From: CAZLQR01 sp964404095
GTDB taxonomy: Bacteria > Patescibacteriota > Microgenomatia > UBA1406 > GWC2-37-13
Direction: 5' to 3'
Length of the DNA stretch: 41,330 bases
Assembly (NCBI GenBank): GCA_964404095.1
Contig: CAYOIN010000008.1
Span: 1-41,330, forward strand
Position 1 is the stretch's first letter. Every line of letters begins with the position of its first letter. The translations under genes were made by a program, and so were the position numbers. This document shows, piece after piece, positions 16,775-24,001 of this stretch. Under the pieces are notes generated by a model. That model was not told where the DNA came from. It saw only the letters and a list, made by a program, of their open reading frames with translations, and searched no databases.

Positions 16775-17578
16775 TTACTTGGTATTGACCTTACGATACT
16801 GCAGAATACTAAACAGAGAAAAAATATTCCAGTACAGCGATAGTCCGATGGGAAGCGTGTATGCAAAGTAACCGATCATGAACGGGAAGATGTACTTCAT
16901 CTGGGTGTTCATCGCCTTCTGGAAGTCCCCACTCATATCCGACTTCTCAGGCTCGCCCTTCTTTTTCTTCACGACAGCCTTTGGTTCAGGTGCTTGTTGT
17001 GCCATCGAGACCGTTGCCTGGAAATACTGCAAAACTCCGGTAATGACCGGAATCAACAGATAGAACCATGCCCCTGCCTTCTGTGGTGTGATGGCAAGAT
17101 TGAGTCCGAAAAAGTTCGGATCGATCGCTTGCTGAATTGCAATCGACTTTGAATAAAGGAGGCTGTTGATGCTCGACACTGCTTTTGTGCTTACGCCATC
17201 ATGTAAAAATGCGTTCAAGGTGCTGTATAACCCGATGAACACCGGGATCTGCACGATTAAGAACAGACATCCGGAGGCTGGATTAAGTCCATGCTCCTGA
17301 TACAGCTTGAGCTGCTCCTGCTGGAGTTTCTTTGGATCTTTCTTGTGCTCTTGGGTGAGCCTATCGAGGTGTGGTTTAATCTCCTGCATTTTGCGCGCAG
17401 TATGAATCTGCTGCTTGAAGAACGGATGCAGTAAGAATCGGATACCGACCGTTAATGCTATGATCGCAAATCCGAAGGCTCCCGGTATGTGCAGTGCGTG
17501 GAGAGCACTGTAGAGAGCTACAAGTACATTCAAGATAGGGATGACAAAGAGATCATTGAAGAAGTTGTGAGTAATCAT
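16775..17578 (-). CDS. yidC: Membrane protein insertase YidC/Oxa1
   Basis: YidC inserts and folds inner membrane proteins, alone or with SecYEG. The 267-residue protein has the short Gram-positive form without the large periplasmic domain. Family features are a first helix, RFLLHPFFKQQIHTARKMQEIKP (the conserved arginine and cytoplasmic loop), NPASGCLFLIVQIPVFIGLY and the C-terminal FPFMIGYFAYTLPIGLSLYW. A Lys-rich insertion lies before the last helices. The start is the ATG at 17578, seven bases after the rpmH stop. An upstream in-frame ATG would overlap rpmH and is rejected. Confidence 0.93.
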   Translation of the reverse strand: MITHNFFNDLFVIPILNVLVALYSALHALHIPGAFGFAIIALTVGIRFLLHPFFKQQIHTARKMQEIKPHLDRLTQEHKKDPKKLQQEQLKLYQEHGLNPASGCLFLIVQIPVFIGLYSTLNAFLHDGVSTKAVSSINSLLYSKSIAIQQAIDPNFFGLNLAITPQKAGAWFYLLIPVITGVLQYFQATVSMAQQAPEPKAVVKKKKGEPEKSDMSGDFQKAMNTQMKYIFPFMIGYFAYTLPIGLSLYWNIFSLFSILQYRKVNTK

Positions 17579-17585
17579 GAATATA

Positions 17586-17723
17586 TTAGACAGAAAGTTT
17601 CTTGCGGCCTCGCGTTCGTCGGCGAGCAAGAACCTTGCGACCTGTCTTTGTTGCCATACGCTTTAGAAACCCATGCTTTCGCATTCGTCGTCGTTTCTTT
17701 GGTTGGCTTACCTGTTTTCCCAT
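17586..17723 (-). CDS. rpmH: Ribosomal protein bL34
   Basis: A 45-residue, very basic protein beginning MGKQVSQPKKRRRMRKHGFL and ending in LARRRTRGRKKLSV. It matches the L34 pattern of QPKKRRR..HGF.KRM.TK.GR.VL..RR.KGRK.LS along its length. L34 is part of the large ribosomal subunit. Normally rnpA follows rpmH directly, but here yidC begins seven bases after the stop. TAGAAT at 17735-17730 ends six bases before the ATG, so the message looks leaderless. Confidence 0.95.
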   Translation of the reverse strand: MGKQVSQPKKRRRMRKHGFLKRMATKTGRKVLARRRTRGRKKLSV

Positions 17724-17727
17724 ATTG

Positions 17728-19818
17728 TTATTCTAGAATATATTTCTTTGTAAATTGCTGGTGAACTGCATCGGTTACGAATGGAACGAACGGATGCATC
17801 AGACGCAAACTCTCGAGATAGATCTCGGTGAGTAGTGTTCGAACCTCTATATTATCATTTCGGAGCTCTTCTTTCAACTCTTCAATGTAATAATCGGCAA
17901 AACGATGCCACACAAACTCATACATCACTCCAAATGCCTGAGAAAATCGGTACTCCTTCATCTGTGCGTGGTACTCCTTTACCTGAGCATCCCATTCGGT
18001 GCGTAATGTGGTAAGCATCTCTGCTTTAGAATCATCCGGCTTACCAGCGTCTGGATGCGCCTGCTGATTCATCTCAAGAAATCGCCCGACATTCCAAACC
18101 TTGTTCGCGAAGTTGCGCATTGCTCGCACCTTATCCTCGGACATGCTCAAATCGGTTCCGTCTCCTACCTCAAAAACAAGCGCTGCCCGAAGTGCGTCTG
18201 CACCATGCTTTTCGATCATGTCGAGTGGATTAATCACGTTCCCTTTTGACTTGCTCATCTTCTGACCATTCACACGAATGAGTCCATGCAGATACACGGC
18301 CTTGAACGGAACCTTCTTCGTCCGATAGAGTCCAAGCATCAGCATGCGGCACACCCACCATGGAAGAATGTCGTATCCTGTCTCCATCACCGAGGTTGGA
18401 TAGAAATACTCAAAAAAATCGTTACTCTTCGCTGTGTTCTGAAGCGACATGAGCGTCGCAAATGGCCACTGCCCGGACGAAAACCAGGTATCGAAGGTGT
18501 CGGTATCTTGAACAAATGCACAGTCACCGCATACCGCACATTTCTCAGGCCGATCGACGCTCACAAACCATTCATCCTTACTCACGCACTGGTATGCCGG
18601 GATCTGTATCCCCCACACGATCTGCCGTGAGATATTCCAGTCATGAAAGTTCGTCAACCACTGGATGGCCGCTTTTTCGAAGCGTTTGTTGGTAAAAACA
18701 ACCTTGTTATTCTCAATTGCGGCAATGGCAGCATCGGCCAGCGGTCGAACCTTTACATACCACTGTGGCATCAACAGTGGCTCGAGCGTTCGACTACATT
18801 TGTAACAGGTCGCAACGGTATGAGTGTAGTTTTGATCAACCTTTTCAATAAGTCCCTTTGTTTGCAGATCGTTCACGATCACCTCGCGCGCCTTTTTGAC
18901 CTTGAGTCCTTTGTACGCTCCGGCAAGGTCGGTCAGCCGACCGGTCTTGTCGATCACTGTCTTAAACTCGAGATTGTGTCGCTTCGCCATCTCAAAGTCA
19001 TTAAAGTCATGCGCTGGTGTAACCTTTACGACCCCTGTACCAAACTCTGGATCTACCGCTTCATCACCGATCACCTTAATGCGAAATGCTCCCAAGAGAC
19101 CCTCAACCTCAATTTCCTTCCCAATCCATTTCTTGTACCGAGGGTCATCGGGATGCACCGCAACGGCGGTATCACCAAACTTAGTTTCTGGGCGGACCGT
19201 TGCGAGAACGAACGGTCCATACTTGAGGTAATAGAGCGGATCAACTTGCTCCACATGTTTCACCTCGAGATCCGAAAAGCCGGTCCCACAGTGTGTGCAG
19301 TAATTCACCAAGCGATTCTCTCGATAGATCAATCCTTCTGTAAAGAGTTGGAGAAAGGTCTCTTTCACGGTGTGGACAATATCTTCATCCAAGGTAAACT
19401 TTCTCTTTGACCAGTCGAGCGCGAAACCGAGTTTCCGCAACTGATTCTCCATCTTATCTCGGTTCTCGTGTACAAAGTCCCAGATGAGTTTGTAGAGCGT
19501 GTCGCGATCGTAGTCGAATCTGCTTTTCCCTTGTTTGGTGAGATGCTTTTCGAACACAAACTGTGTCTCAAAGCCGGCATGATCTGCCCCCGGAACCCAC
19601 AACACCTCATCTCCGATCAGCTTATGGTATCGGATCATGATGTCTTCATATACATACATAGCATGCCCGAGATGTAGGTCTGCATTTGCATTTGGCGGGG
19701 GGAGAATGATTGTGAACGGTTTTTTATCACGATTGACCGATGCCTCAAAAAGTTTTTTTGTCTCCCACGCCTGATACAACAGACTCTCAAACGCCGAGGG
19801 TTTAAATGTTTTGTCCAT
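17728..19818 (-). CDS. valS: Valyl-tRNA synthetase, short form
   Basis: Charges tRNA-Val. The class I motifs are HLGH (49-52) and KMSKSKGN (from 520). The editing domain is present, with GTGVVKVTPAHDFNDFEMAKRH. Zn-type cysteines occur in CTHCG, CYKCS and CAVCG. The anticodon-binding helical domain ends right after VTDAVHQQF, so the usual C-terminal extension with the coiled-coil arm is missing. The protein is 696 residues instead of the usual 850-950. The start at 19818 is chosen because the frame upstream lies under the divergent gene. TTCATA-17-TATAAT on the minus strand at 19850-19878 would give a leader of roughly 25 bases. Confidence 0.93.
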   Translation of the reverse strand: MDKTFKPSAFESLLYQAWETKKLFEASVNRDKKPFTIILPPPNANADLHLGHAMYVYEDIMIRYHKLIGDEVLWVPGADHAGFETQFVFEKHLTKQGKSRFDYDRDTLYKLIWDFVHENRDKMENQLRKLGFALDWSKRKFTLDEDIVHTVKETFLQLFTEGLIYRENRLVNYCTHCGTGFSDLEVKHVEQVDPLYYLKYGPFVLATVRPETKFGDTAVAVHPDDPRYKKWIGKEIEVEGLLGAFRIKVIGDEAVDPEFGTGVVKVTPAHDFNDFEMAKRHNLEFKTVIDKTGRLTDLAGAYKGLKVKKAREVIVNDLQTKGLIEKVDQNYTHTVATCYKCSRTLEPLLMPQWYVKVRPLADAAIAAIENNKVVFTNKRFEKAAIQWLTNFHDWNISRQIVWGIQIPAYQCVSKDEWFVSVDRPEKCAVCGDCAFVQDTDTFDTWFSSGQWPFATLMSLQNTAKSNDFFEYFYPTSVMETGYDILPWWVCRMLMLGLYRTKKVPFKAVYLHGLIRVNGQKMSKSKGNVINPLDMIEKHGADALRAALVFEVGDGTDLSMSEDKVRAMRNFANKVWNVGRFLEMNQQAHPDAGKPDDSKAEMLTTLRTEWDAQVKEYHAQMKEYRFSQAFGVMYEFVWHRFADYYIEELKEELRNDNIEVRTLLTEIYLESLRLMHPFVPFVTDAVHQQFTKKYILE
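17730..17735 (-). promoter_or_regulatory. -10 element of rpmH, leaderless arrangement
   Basis: TAGAAT on the minus strand ends six bases before the rpmH ATG and overlaps the end of valS (stop at 17728). The gap AACAAT holds no ribosome binding site. Confidence 0.6.
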
Positions 19819-19859
19819 AGGTAGTATTGACCGAGCTAAAGCATCACCATTATACCAAG

Positions 19860-19865
19860 TATAAT
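19860..19865 (+). promoter_or_regulatory. -10 element of the DUF2298 gene
   Basis: TATAAT ends seven bases before the ATG at 19873. A competing layout, TTGACC (19827)-18-TATACC (19851-19856), ends seven bases before the in-frame ATG at 19864. Either gives a leaderless message. Confidence 0.5.
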
Positions 19866-19872
19866 GATTGCT

Positions 19873-21993
19873 ATGAATTGGCTTGGATATTCGATCCAGT
19901 GGTATCTCACCCTCCTTTTCATCGGAGTCATCTTCAGTCCGCTCGCGAAGCGAATTTTCGGTTCCGCTCCCGACCAAGGGTATGCGTTTGCTCGCGTAAT
20001 TGGGATCATCGCCATTTCCTATACCGCACTCCTTCTTGGCGTTTTTCACATCCTCCCGTTTGGGTGGGTAGGCATCACAGCGATCACCGCGGTTTGTGCG
20101 ATATTCACCTGGCGGCTGAAGGATCGACTCGTTATCACGCATCAGGTTCTTGTCGTCGAGGCGTTATTCCTCCTTTCGTTTTTGGGGTTGGTCTGGATTC
20201 GCGGGCAGGAGCCATCGATTCATGGGCTTGAGAAGTTCATGGACTATGGATTCATTCAGTCGATCCTTCGATCGCAGTACTTCCCTCCAAGGGATATGTG
20301 GTACACCCCGGAACCAATCAACTATTACTACTTTGGTCATCTGAGTGGAGCGGTACTTATTGCACTCAGTCGAGTTCCGTCTGCGGTCGGGTATAACCTC
20401 ATCCTCGCCACAATCTTCGGACTTGCGATTACTCAAACCTACGCCATGATCGTGCGGCTTGTCTCAAGCGCACAACGATTTACCGGCCAGAAGCTATCAC
20501 GGGTTCGAATAATTTTTTTTGGTCTCCTGGGCACCGTTCTTCTTAATCTGGGTGGAAATCTTCACACCATCTATCTCTTCACCAAAGGATATCCGAACGA
20601 TCATCCAATCCCATTCTGGCAGATCATGAGCGCCTTTAACCCAACCGCATACTGGTACCCCAATGCAACTCGCTTTATCCCGTACACCATTCATGAGTTT
20701 CCATCCTACTCCTACGTTGTTGCAGATCTCCATGGTCATGTCTTCGACATCCCGTTCGTTCTCTTGACCATTGCTCTGCTCTTTGTGTTTTTTACACAAA
20801 CGAGGATTTCAAACTACGCATTACGCATTACGAATTGGTCCAACATACGAAGTACGTTGTACGAAATACGTTATCCCGTACTGTTTGGCTTTCTCACAGC
20901 TGTTCACTACATGACCAATGCATTCGATGGTCCAATCTACCTCCTCCTGACCGGTATAGTTGCCTATCTCATCATCCGCTCGATACGACCATTTCTGGTG
21001 TTTATGGGTGTCACCGTTCTATCCTTTGCCGTCTTTAGCGCTCCGTTTTCGCTCTTTTTCAAACCGTTTGCCACCGGCATCGGTGTTAACTGCGCGCACC
21101 CCAGTCTCACCACCCTCAAAAAAATTGGCCCATTCTTATTTGAACAGGGCAACTGTCAAGCATCACCGGTCTGGATGATGTTCCTCCTTTGGGGTCAGTT
21201 CTGGATTATCACGGCAGTGCTCATCTGGATAATGCGGTCTGCGAAAAAGACGATCCCTACAGACCGATTTGTCCTGACAATACTCCTGTTCGGCATCGCC
21301 CTGGTTTGGATACCAGAGTTTTTTTATGCAAAGGACATCTACCCACTTCATTTTCGCGCCAATACCATGTTCAAGCTTGGGTACCAGGCATACATTCTTG
21401 GATCAATCGGCATCGGGTATGCCTTATTCCGGGCTTCTTCACTTCGACATACGGCTGTGAACACCGCTATTCGCATCGTACTCTTCCTCTGTCTATTTCT
21501 TGTACTCATATATGCCTTGATGCCATTCACATCCTTCTATGGCAACCTCAAAAAACAACCTGATTTAGACGGTGTTAAATGGCTTTCGGTCGAACATCCT
21601 CAATCCGCTGAGATTGTTCAGTACCTCAACTCCCATGCACCGCGACGGTCGGTGATTCTCGAGGCGCAGGGAGACTCGTACACCGACTTTAACGTCGTCT
21701 CCAGCTATACCGGACTCCCAACTATTGCGGGCTGGTGGGTACATGAGTGGTTATGGCGAGGAAGCTCCGAGGTTGTTCAACGGAGAATACCGGACATCAC
21801 CGCGCTGTACGAGTCTCGAGATATTGAAGTAACGAAGAAGCTCCTCAAGAAATATCGCGTGGATTACGTTGTTGTGACAACATTTGAGCGAGAAAAGTAC
21901 CCAAAACTCTATGAGCAAAAGTTCTCGATCCTCGGCAAAAAAGTTTTGAACACAAATGATGGGTTTGGGGCTCTGTATAGCGTTAAACCATAA
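19873..21993 (+). CDS. DUF2298 ('Chlor_Arch_YYY') polytopic membrane protein, probable glycosyltransferase
   Basis: About 706 residues with more than ten hydrophobic segments. The defining motif is PINYYYFGHLSG near residue 151, in the first extracellular part. The family is found in Chloroflexi, archaea and Patescibacteria. It resembles GT-C membrane glycosyltransferases that use polyprenyl-linked sugars, but no activity is proven as far as I know. A soluble C-terminal domain (from about 560) follows the last helix. A repeat-like insertion lies at 20812-20880. The start could also be the ATG at 19864. It may share lipid-linked donors with the GT2 proteins nearby. Confidence 0.8.
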   Translation: MNWLGYSIQWYLTLLFIGVIFSPLAKRIFGSAPDQGYAFARVIGIIAISYTALLLGVFHILPFGWVGITAITAVCAIFTWRLKDRLVITHQVLVVEALFLLSFLGLVWIRGQEPSIHGLEKFMDYGFIQSILRSQYFPPRDMWYTPEPINYYYFGHLSGAVLIALSRVPSAVGYNLILATIFGLAITQTYAMIVRLVSSAQRFTGQKLSRVRIIFFGLLGTVLLNLGGNLHTIYLFTKGYPNDHPIPFWQIMSAFNPTAYWYPNATRFIPYTIHEFPSYSYVVADLHGHVFDIPFVLLTIALLFVFFTQTRISNYALRITNWSNIRSTLYEIRYPVLFGFLTAVHYMTNAFDGPIYLLLTGIVAYLIIRSIRPFLVFMGVTVLSFAVFSAPFSLFFKPFATGIGVNCAHPSLTTLKKIGPFLFEQGNCQASPVWMMFLLWGQFWIITAVLIWIMRSAKKTIPTDRFVLTILLFGIALVWIPEFFYAKDIYPLHFRANTMFKLGYQAYILGSIGIGYALFRASSLRHTAVNTAIRIVLFLCLFLVLIYALMPFTSFYGNLKKQPDLDGVKWLSVEHPQSAEIVQYLNSHAPRRSVILEAQGDSYTDFNVVSSYTGLPTIAGWWVHEWLWRGSSEVVQRRIPDITALYESRDIEVTKKLLKKYRVDYVVVTTFEREKYPKLYEQKFSILGKKVLNTNDGFGALYSVKP
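20812..20880 (+). repeat. Intragenic TACG-repeat insertion
   Basis: A stretch built of repeated short units (ctACGCATTACGCATTACGAATT, then ATACGAAGTACGTTGTACGAAATACG) lies inside the DUF2298 gene and keeps the frame. It encodes a polar segment of the form NYALRITNW..RSTLYEIRYP between two membrane helices. The base pattern differs from its surroundings and looks like an inserted repeat element. I found no second copy in the window. Confidence 0.5.
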
Positions 21994-21999
21994 CGGTAC

Positions 22000-22028
22000 T
22001 TGACAACGGAAAATAGCTGTGATATCGT
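22000..22028 (+). promoter_or_regulatory. Candidate promoter of a small RNA
   Basis: TTGACA (22000-22005), 17-base spacer and TATCGT (22023-22028) directly follow the DUF2298 stop codon. No good ORF follows before the terminator at about 22090-22146, so an RNA product is suggested. Confidence 0.4.
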
Positions 22029-22034
22029 GTTGGG

Positions 22035-22146
22035 TGTTACGATCTTGGTGCTTTCATTACGCTGATAGATAAAGAGGCTATCGGAGTAAAAAAGAGCATT
22101 ACTACTCGTCGTCCCCTTACACGAGCGGTAGTGATGCTCTTTTTTT
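22035..22146 (+). ncRNA. Candidate structured small RNA of about 110 nt
   Basis: The stretch between the promoter at 22000-22028 and the T-run at 22140-22146 has no convincing ORF. It can form a 7-bp hairpin, CTGATAG pairing with CTATCGG around a nine-base loop (about 22061-22083), followed by the terminator hairpin. It does not match tmRNA, SRP RNA or RNase P RNA as far as I can see. Function is unknown; it may be only a 3' untranslated region with terminator. Confidence 0.35.
22088..22146. terminator. Bidirectional intrinsic terminator
   Basis: AAGAGCATTACTAC pairs with GTAGTGATGCTCTT, extended by a TCGT/ACGA pairing. An A-run lies on the left (22088-22093) and a T-run on the right (22140-22146), so both strands have a hairpin followed by U residues. 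It is one of very few clear terminators in the window. Confidence 0.85.
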
Positions 22147-22306
22147 ATATCTTCATGATTCGAATCGGTATACGGAGCTGTTTCTTCTGCAGAGTTCTGA
22201 ATTGATCGCCGGCAAAGAATACCATCCTTCTCATCTTTTCGGTCTCGATCTCCTTTCGTGATCGTAACGAGGAAATATACAGCTGCTTCATACCCTGACT
22301 ATACAT
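22145..22306 (-). CDS. Possible small basic protein or decayed gene (53 aa)
   Basis: The minus strand has an ATG at 22306 and a TAA at 22147-22145, encoding a Lys/Arg-rich peptide with no recognised family. The frame stays open upstream for about 28 codons (AIGLHIFGTPHSIGLDVDLD) without any start codon. This suggests either the remnant of a longer gene or chance. GTGACA-18-TATGCT further upstream (about 22366-22395) could drive it, and the transcript would end at the bidirectional terminator. The whole 22148-22476 stretch holds nothing else I can assign. Confidence 0.3.
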   Translation of the reverse strand: MYSQGMKQLYISSLRSRKEIETEKMRRMVFFAGDQFRTLQKKQLRIPIRIMKI

Positions 22307-22451
22307 CCGATCCAGATCGACGTCAAGTCCTATAGAATGAGGTGTGCCAAAAATATGTAGCCCTATAGCATAATTGTTCGTTGTTTAGCTTGTCACCACG
22401 CCCTTTAAAAATGTAGTGATGAAATTGTGGATAAAATGTGGACAGCGAACC

Positions 22452-22460
22452 TGTTATAAT
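22452..22460 (+). promoter_or_regulatory. Extended -10 promoter of the EEP-fold gene
   Basis: TGTTATAAT has the extended TGn and a perfect TATAAT. It ends 16 bases before the chosen ATG at 22477, giving a leader of about ten bases. It rules out the earlier ATGs at 22438 and 22459, which lie upstream of or inside the promoter. Confidence 0.65.
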
Positions 22461-22476
22461 GGTTCTTGAGCGAGCC

Positions 22477-23199
22477 ATGAAACACAGTACCCTCACCTAC
22501 AACCTCCACTACAACCGCGCATCGACAGAGCTCAGCTCGGTGATTAAGCAGTGCAATCCGGGCATTATCTTCCTCCAGGAGCTTCTCACCGATGAAAGTA
22601 GCCTCAGTAACGTTATCGATCTGGGGTATGAACTTGCAGACTTTTCCAATAGTTTCCTTCGGAAGAATAAGATCTATGGTGTAGCTACGTTCTACAAGCC
22701 AACACTCTATAAAGTACATCATCGAAAGAGTCTCAGTCTCCCCAGTAGTGTGTACCAGCTCATGACCTTCTTGATCAGAAATCGAAAAAATCCACGGACC
22801 GTCCTCCGAACCGATTTTGAGATCAAAAAAAGCTCAAAAATCCTCAGCACCTACAATATTCACTTCACACCAACAGCAACCAACTCACTCCGGATCAAAC
22901 AGCTGAACAATACCCTCAGTGACATTGCCGTGAACCAGAAGACACCCCTCGTTATCGCCGGTGATTTTAACTACCCCTACGGGAGGAAGAAGCTTGAGGA
23001 AATCCTGTCCACCTATCACCTCCAGGAGGCAACGAATAACGTGTTCTACACCTCGCAGCAGAAATTTATTCTCAAGAAGTTTATGATTAAACTGAAGCTT
23101 GATTACGTGTTCTACCGGAATATTTCATTACTCAGCAATGAGCGCGTCGAGGTTCATCACTCCGACCATTTCCCCATTCTCTCGACCTTCGAGCTTTAG
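22477..23199 (+). CDS. Endonuclease/exonuclease/phosphatase (EEP) fold protein
   Basis: The 240-residue protein begins STLTYNLHYN, matching the EEP start (ATYNLH). It continues with IIFLQEL (the metal-binding glutamate), YNIHFTP, AGDFNYPYG, LDYVF and HHSDHFPILSTF. These are the motifs of the exonuclease III/DNase I/phosphodiesterase superfamily. Substrate could be nucleic acid, phospholipid or another phosphodiester; none of the motifs decides this. It has no signal peptide. Its end overlaps the convergent GT2 gene by four bases. Confidence 0.82.
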   Translation: MKHSTLTYNLHYNRASTELSSVIKQCNPGIIFLQELLTDESSLSNVIDLGYELADFSNSFLRKNKIYGVATFYKPTLYKVHHRKSLSLPSSVYQLMTFLIRNRKNPRTVLRTDFEIKKSSKILSTYNIHFTPTATNSLRIKQLNNTLSDIAVNQKTPLVIAGDFNYPYGRKKLEEILSTYHLQEATNNVFYTSQQKFILKKFMIKLKLDYVFYRNISLLSNERVEVHHSDHFPILSTFEL

Positions 23200-23951
23200 T
23201 GTCCAGGTTTATGGTCTCCAAATACGTATTCTTTTGCAGCCTTATTCACGCCTTCCTTGGATCTCAGACTATCAAAGTATCCCTTCATCCAGAAGAACAG
23301 CATTTTGGACCATCCTACCTCATGCATTCGGCGGGTTGATGCAAAGACGTACGGCCGATAAAAGAACTTGAACGTCGCACCCGCTTTGATCGCTCGATTG
23401 CTCAGATCGATATCTTCAGCCATCCTCAGCCCCTCTTTAAATCCCCCAACCTTTTCAAAGATGTCCTTACTTATGAATAGAAATGTTCCGCTGCAGAACG
23501 GATTGAATAATTGATAGATCGAGTAAAATGCGAAGACAGCGAAGGTCCAGAGGTAATCAACAAGGTTGAACTTGGATGGAAGATGAAGTACGAACACCAG
23601 CATCGACCGATCGGTGCGAACTTTGGGGAGAAATTCTGCGAGGAAGTTTGGCGGTAGGAAGATGTCGCAATCAATGAACAAGATGTGGTCGTACTTTGCT
23701 ACCGAAGCACCGATGTTCCGGGCGCCTCCAATCGTACGATCGTGTGAGGTAACAACGGTCAGATCAGGAATGCGATCTTTGAAGGTCTTTGCAACAGATA
23801 CCGTGGCGTCTTTTGACTCACCGTCTGCGATGATTACCTGGATCTTCCCACTCCATTGTTGTTTCGCAATATGATCGAGCACACGAGGAAGATAATGCTC
23901 TTCGTTCAGCGTTGGTATCACGATACTGAGTTGCGAAATCGGGTCCTTCAT
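23196..23951 (-). CDS. Family 2 glycosyltransferase
   Basis: A GT-A fold inverting glycosyltransferase that moves a sugar from a nucleotide or lipid-linked donor. Evidence is LSIVIPTLNEEHYLPRVLDHI at the start, IIADGESKDAT (about 40-50), TIGGARNIGA, the metal-binding DCD at 94-96, and MAEDIDLSNRAIKAG with the ED of the acceptor site. One or two hydrophobic stretches (about 117-140) may associate with the membrane. It is 251 residues long and lies divergent from the MFS transporter. The -10-like TATAGA on the minus strand ends five bases before the ATG. Confidence 0.9.
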   Translation of the reverse strand: MKDPISQLSIVIPTLNEEHYLPRVLDHIAKQQWSGKIQVIIADGESKDATVSVAKTFKDRIPDLTVVTSHDRTIGGARNIGASVAKYDHILFIDCDIFLPPNFLAEFLPKVRTDRSMLVFVLHLPSKFNLVDYLWTFAVFAFYSIYQLFNPFCSGTFLFISKDIFEKVGGFKEGLRMAEDIDLSNRAIKAGATFKFFYRPYVFASTRRMHEVGWSKMLFFWMKGYFDSLRSKEGVNKAAKEYVFGDHKPGH

Positions 23952-24001
23952 AGGGTTCTATAATGATACTATAATCATATAGTCAAATTTTTGATTACTC
24001 C

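Noticed and set aside
18643..19410. Long open frame (255 codons) antisense to valS
   Set aside because: It mirrors a strongly conserved gene, encodes no recognisable domain and arises from codon bias on the other strand.
19819..20142. N-terminal extension of ValRS by 108 residues
   Set aside because: It lies under the divergent DUF2298 gene, has no similarity to ValRS, and the ATG at 19818 gives the normal start.
20812..20880. CRISPR-like array
   Set aside because: The repeated units are only a few bases with no regular spacers, the stretch is in a coding frame, and no cas genes are present.
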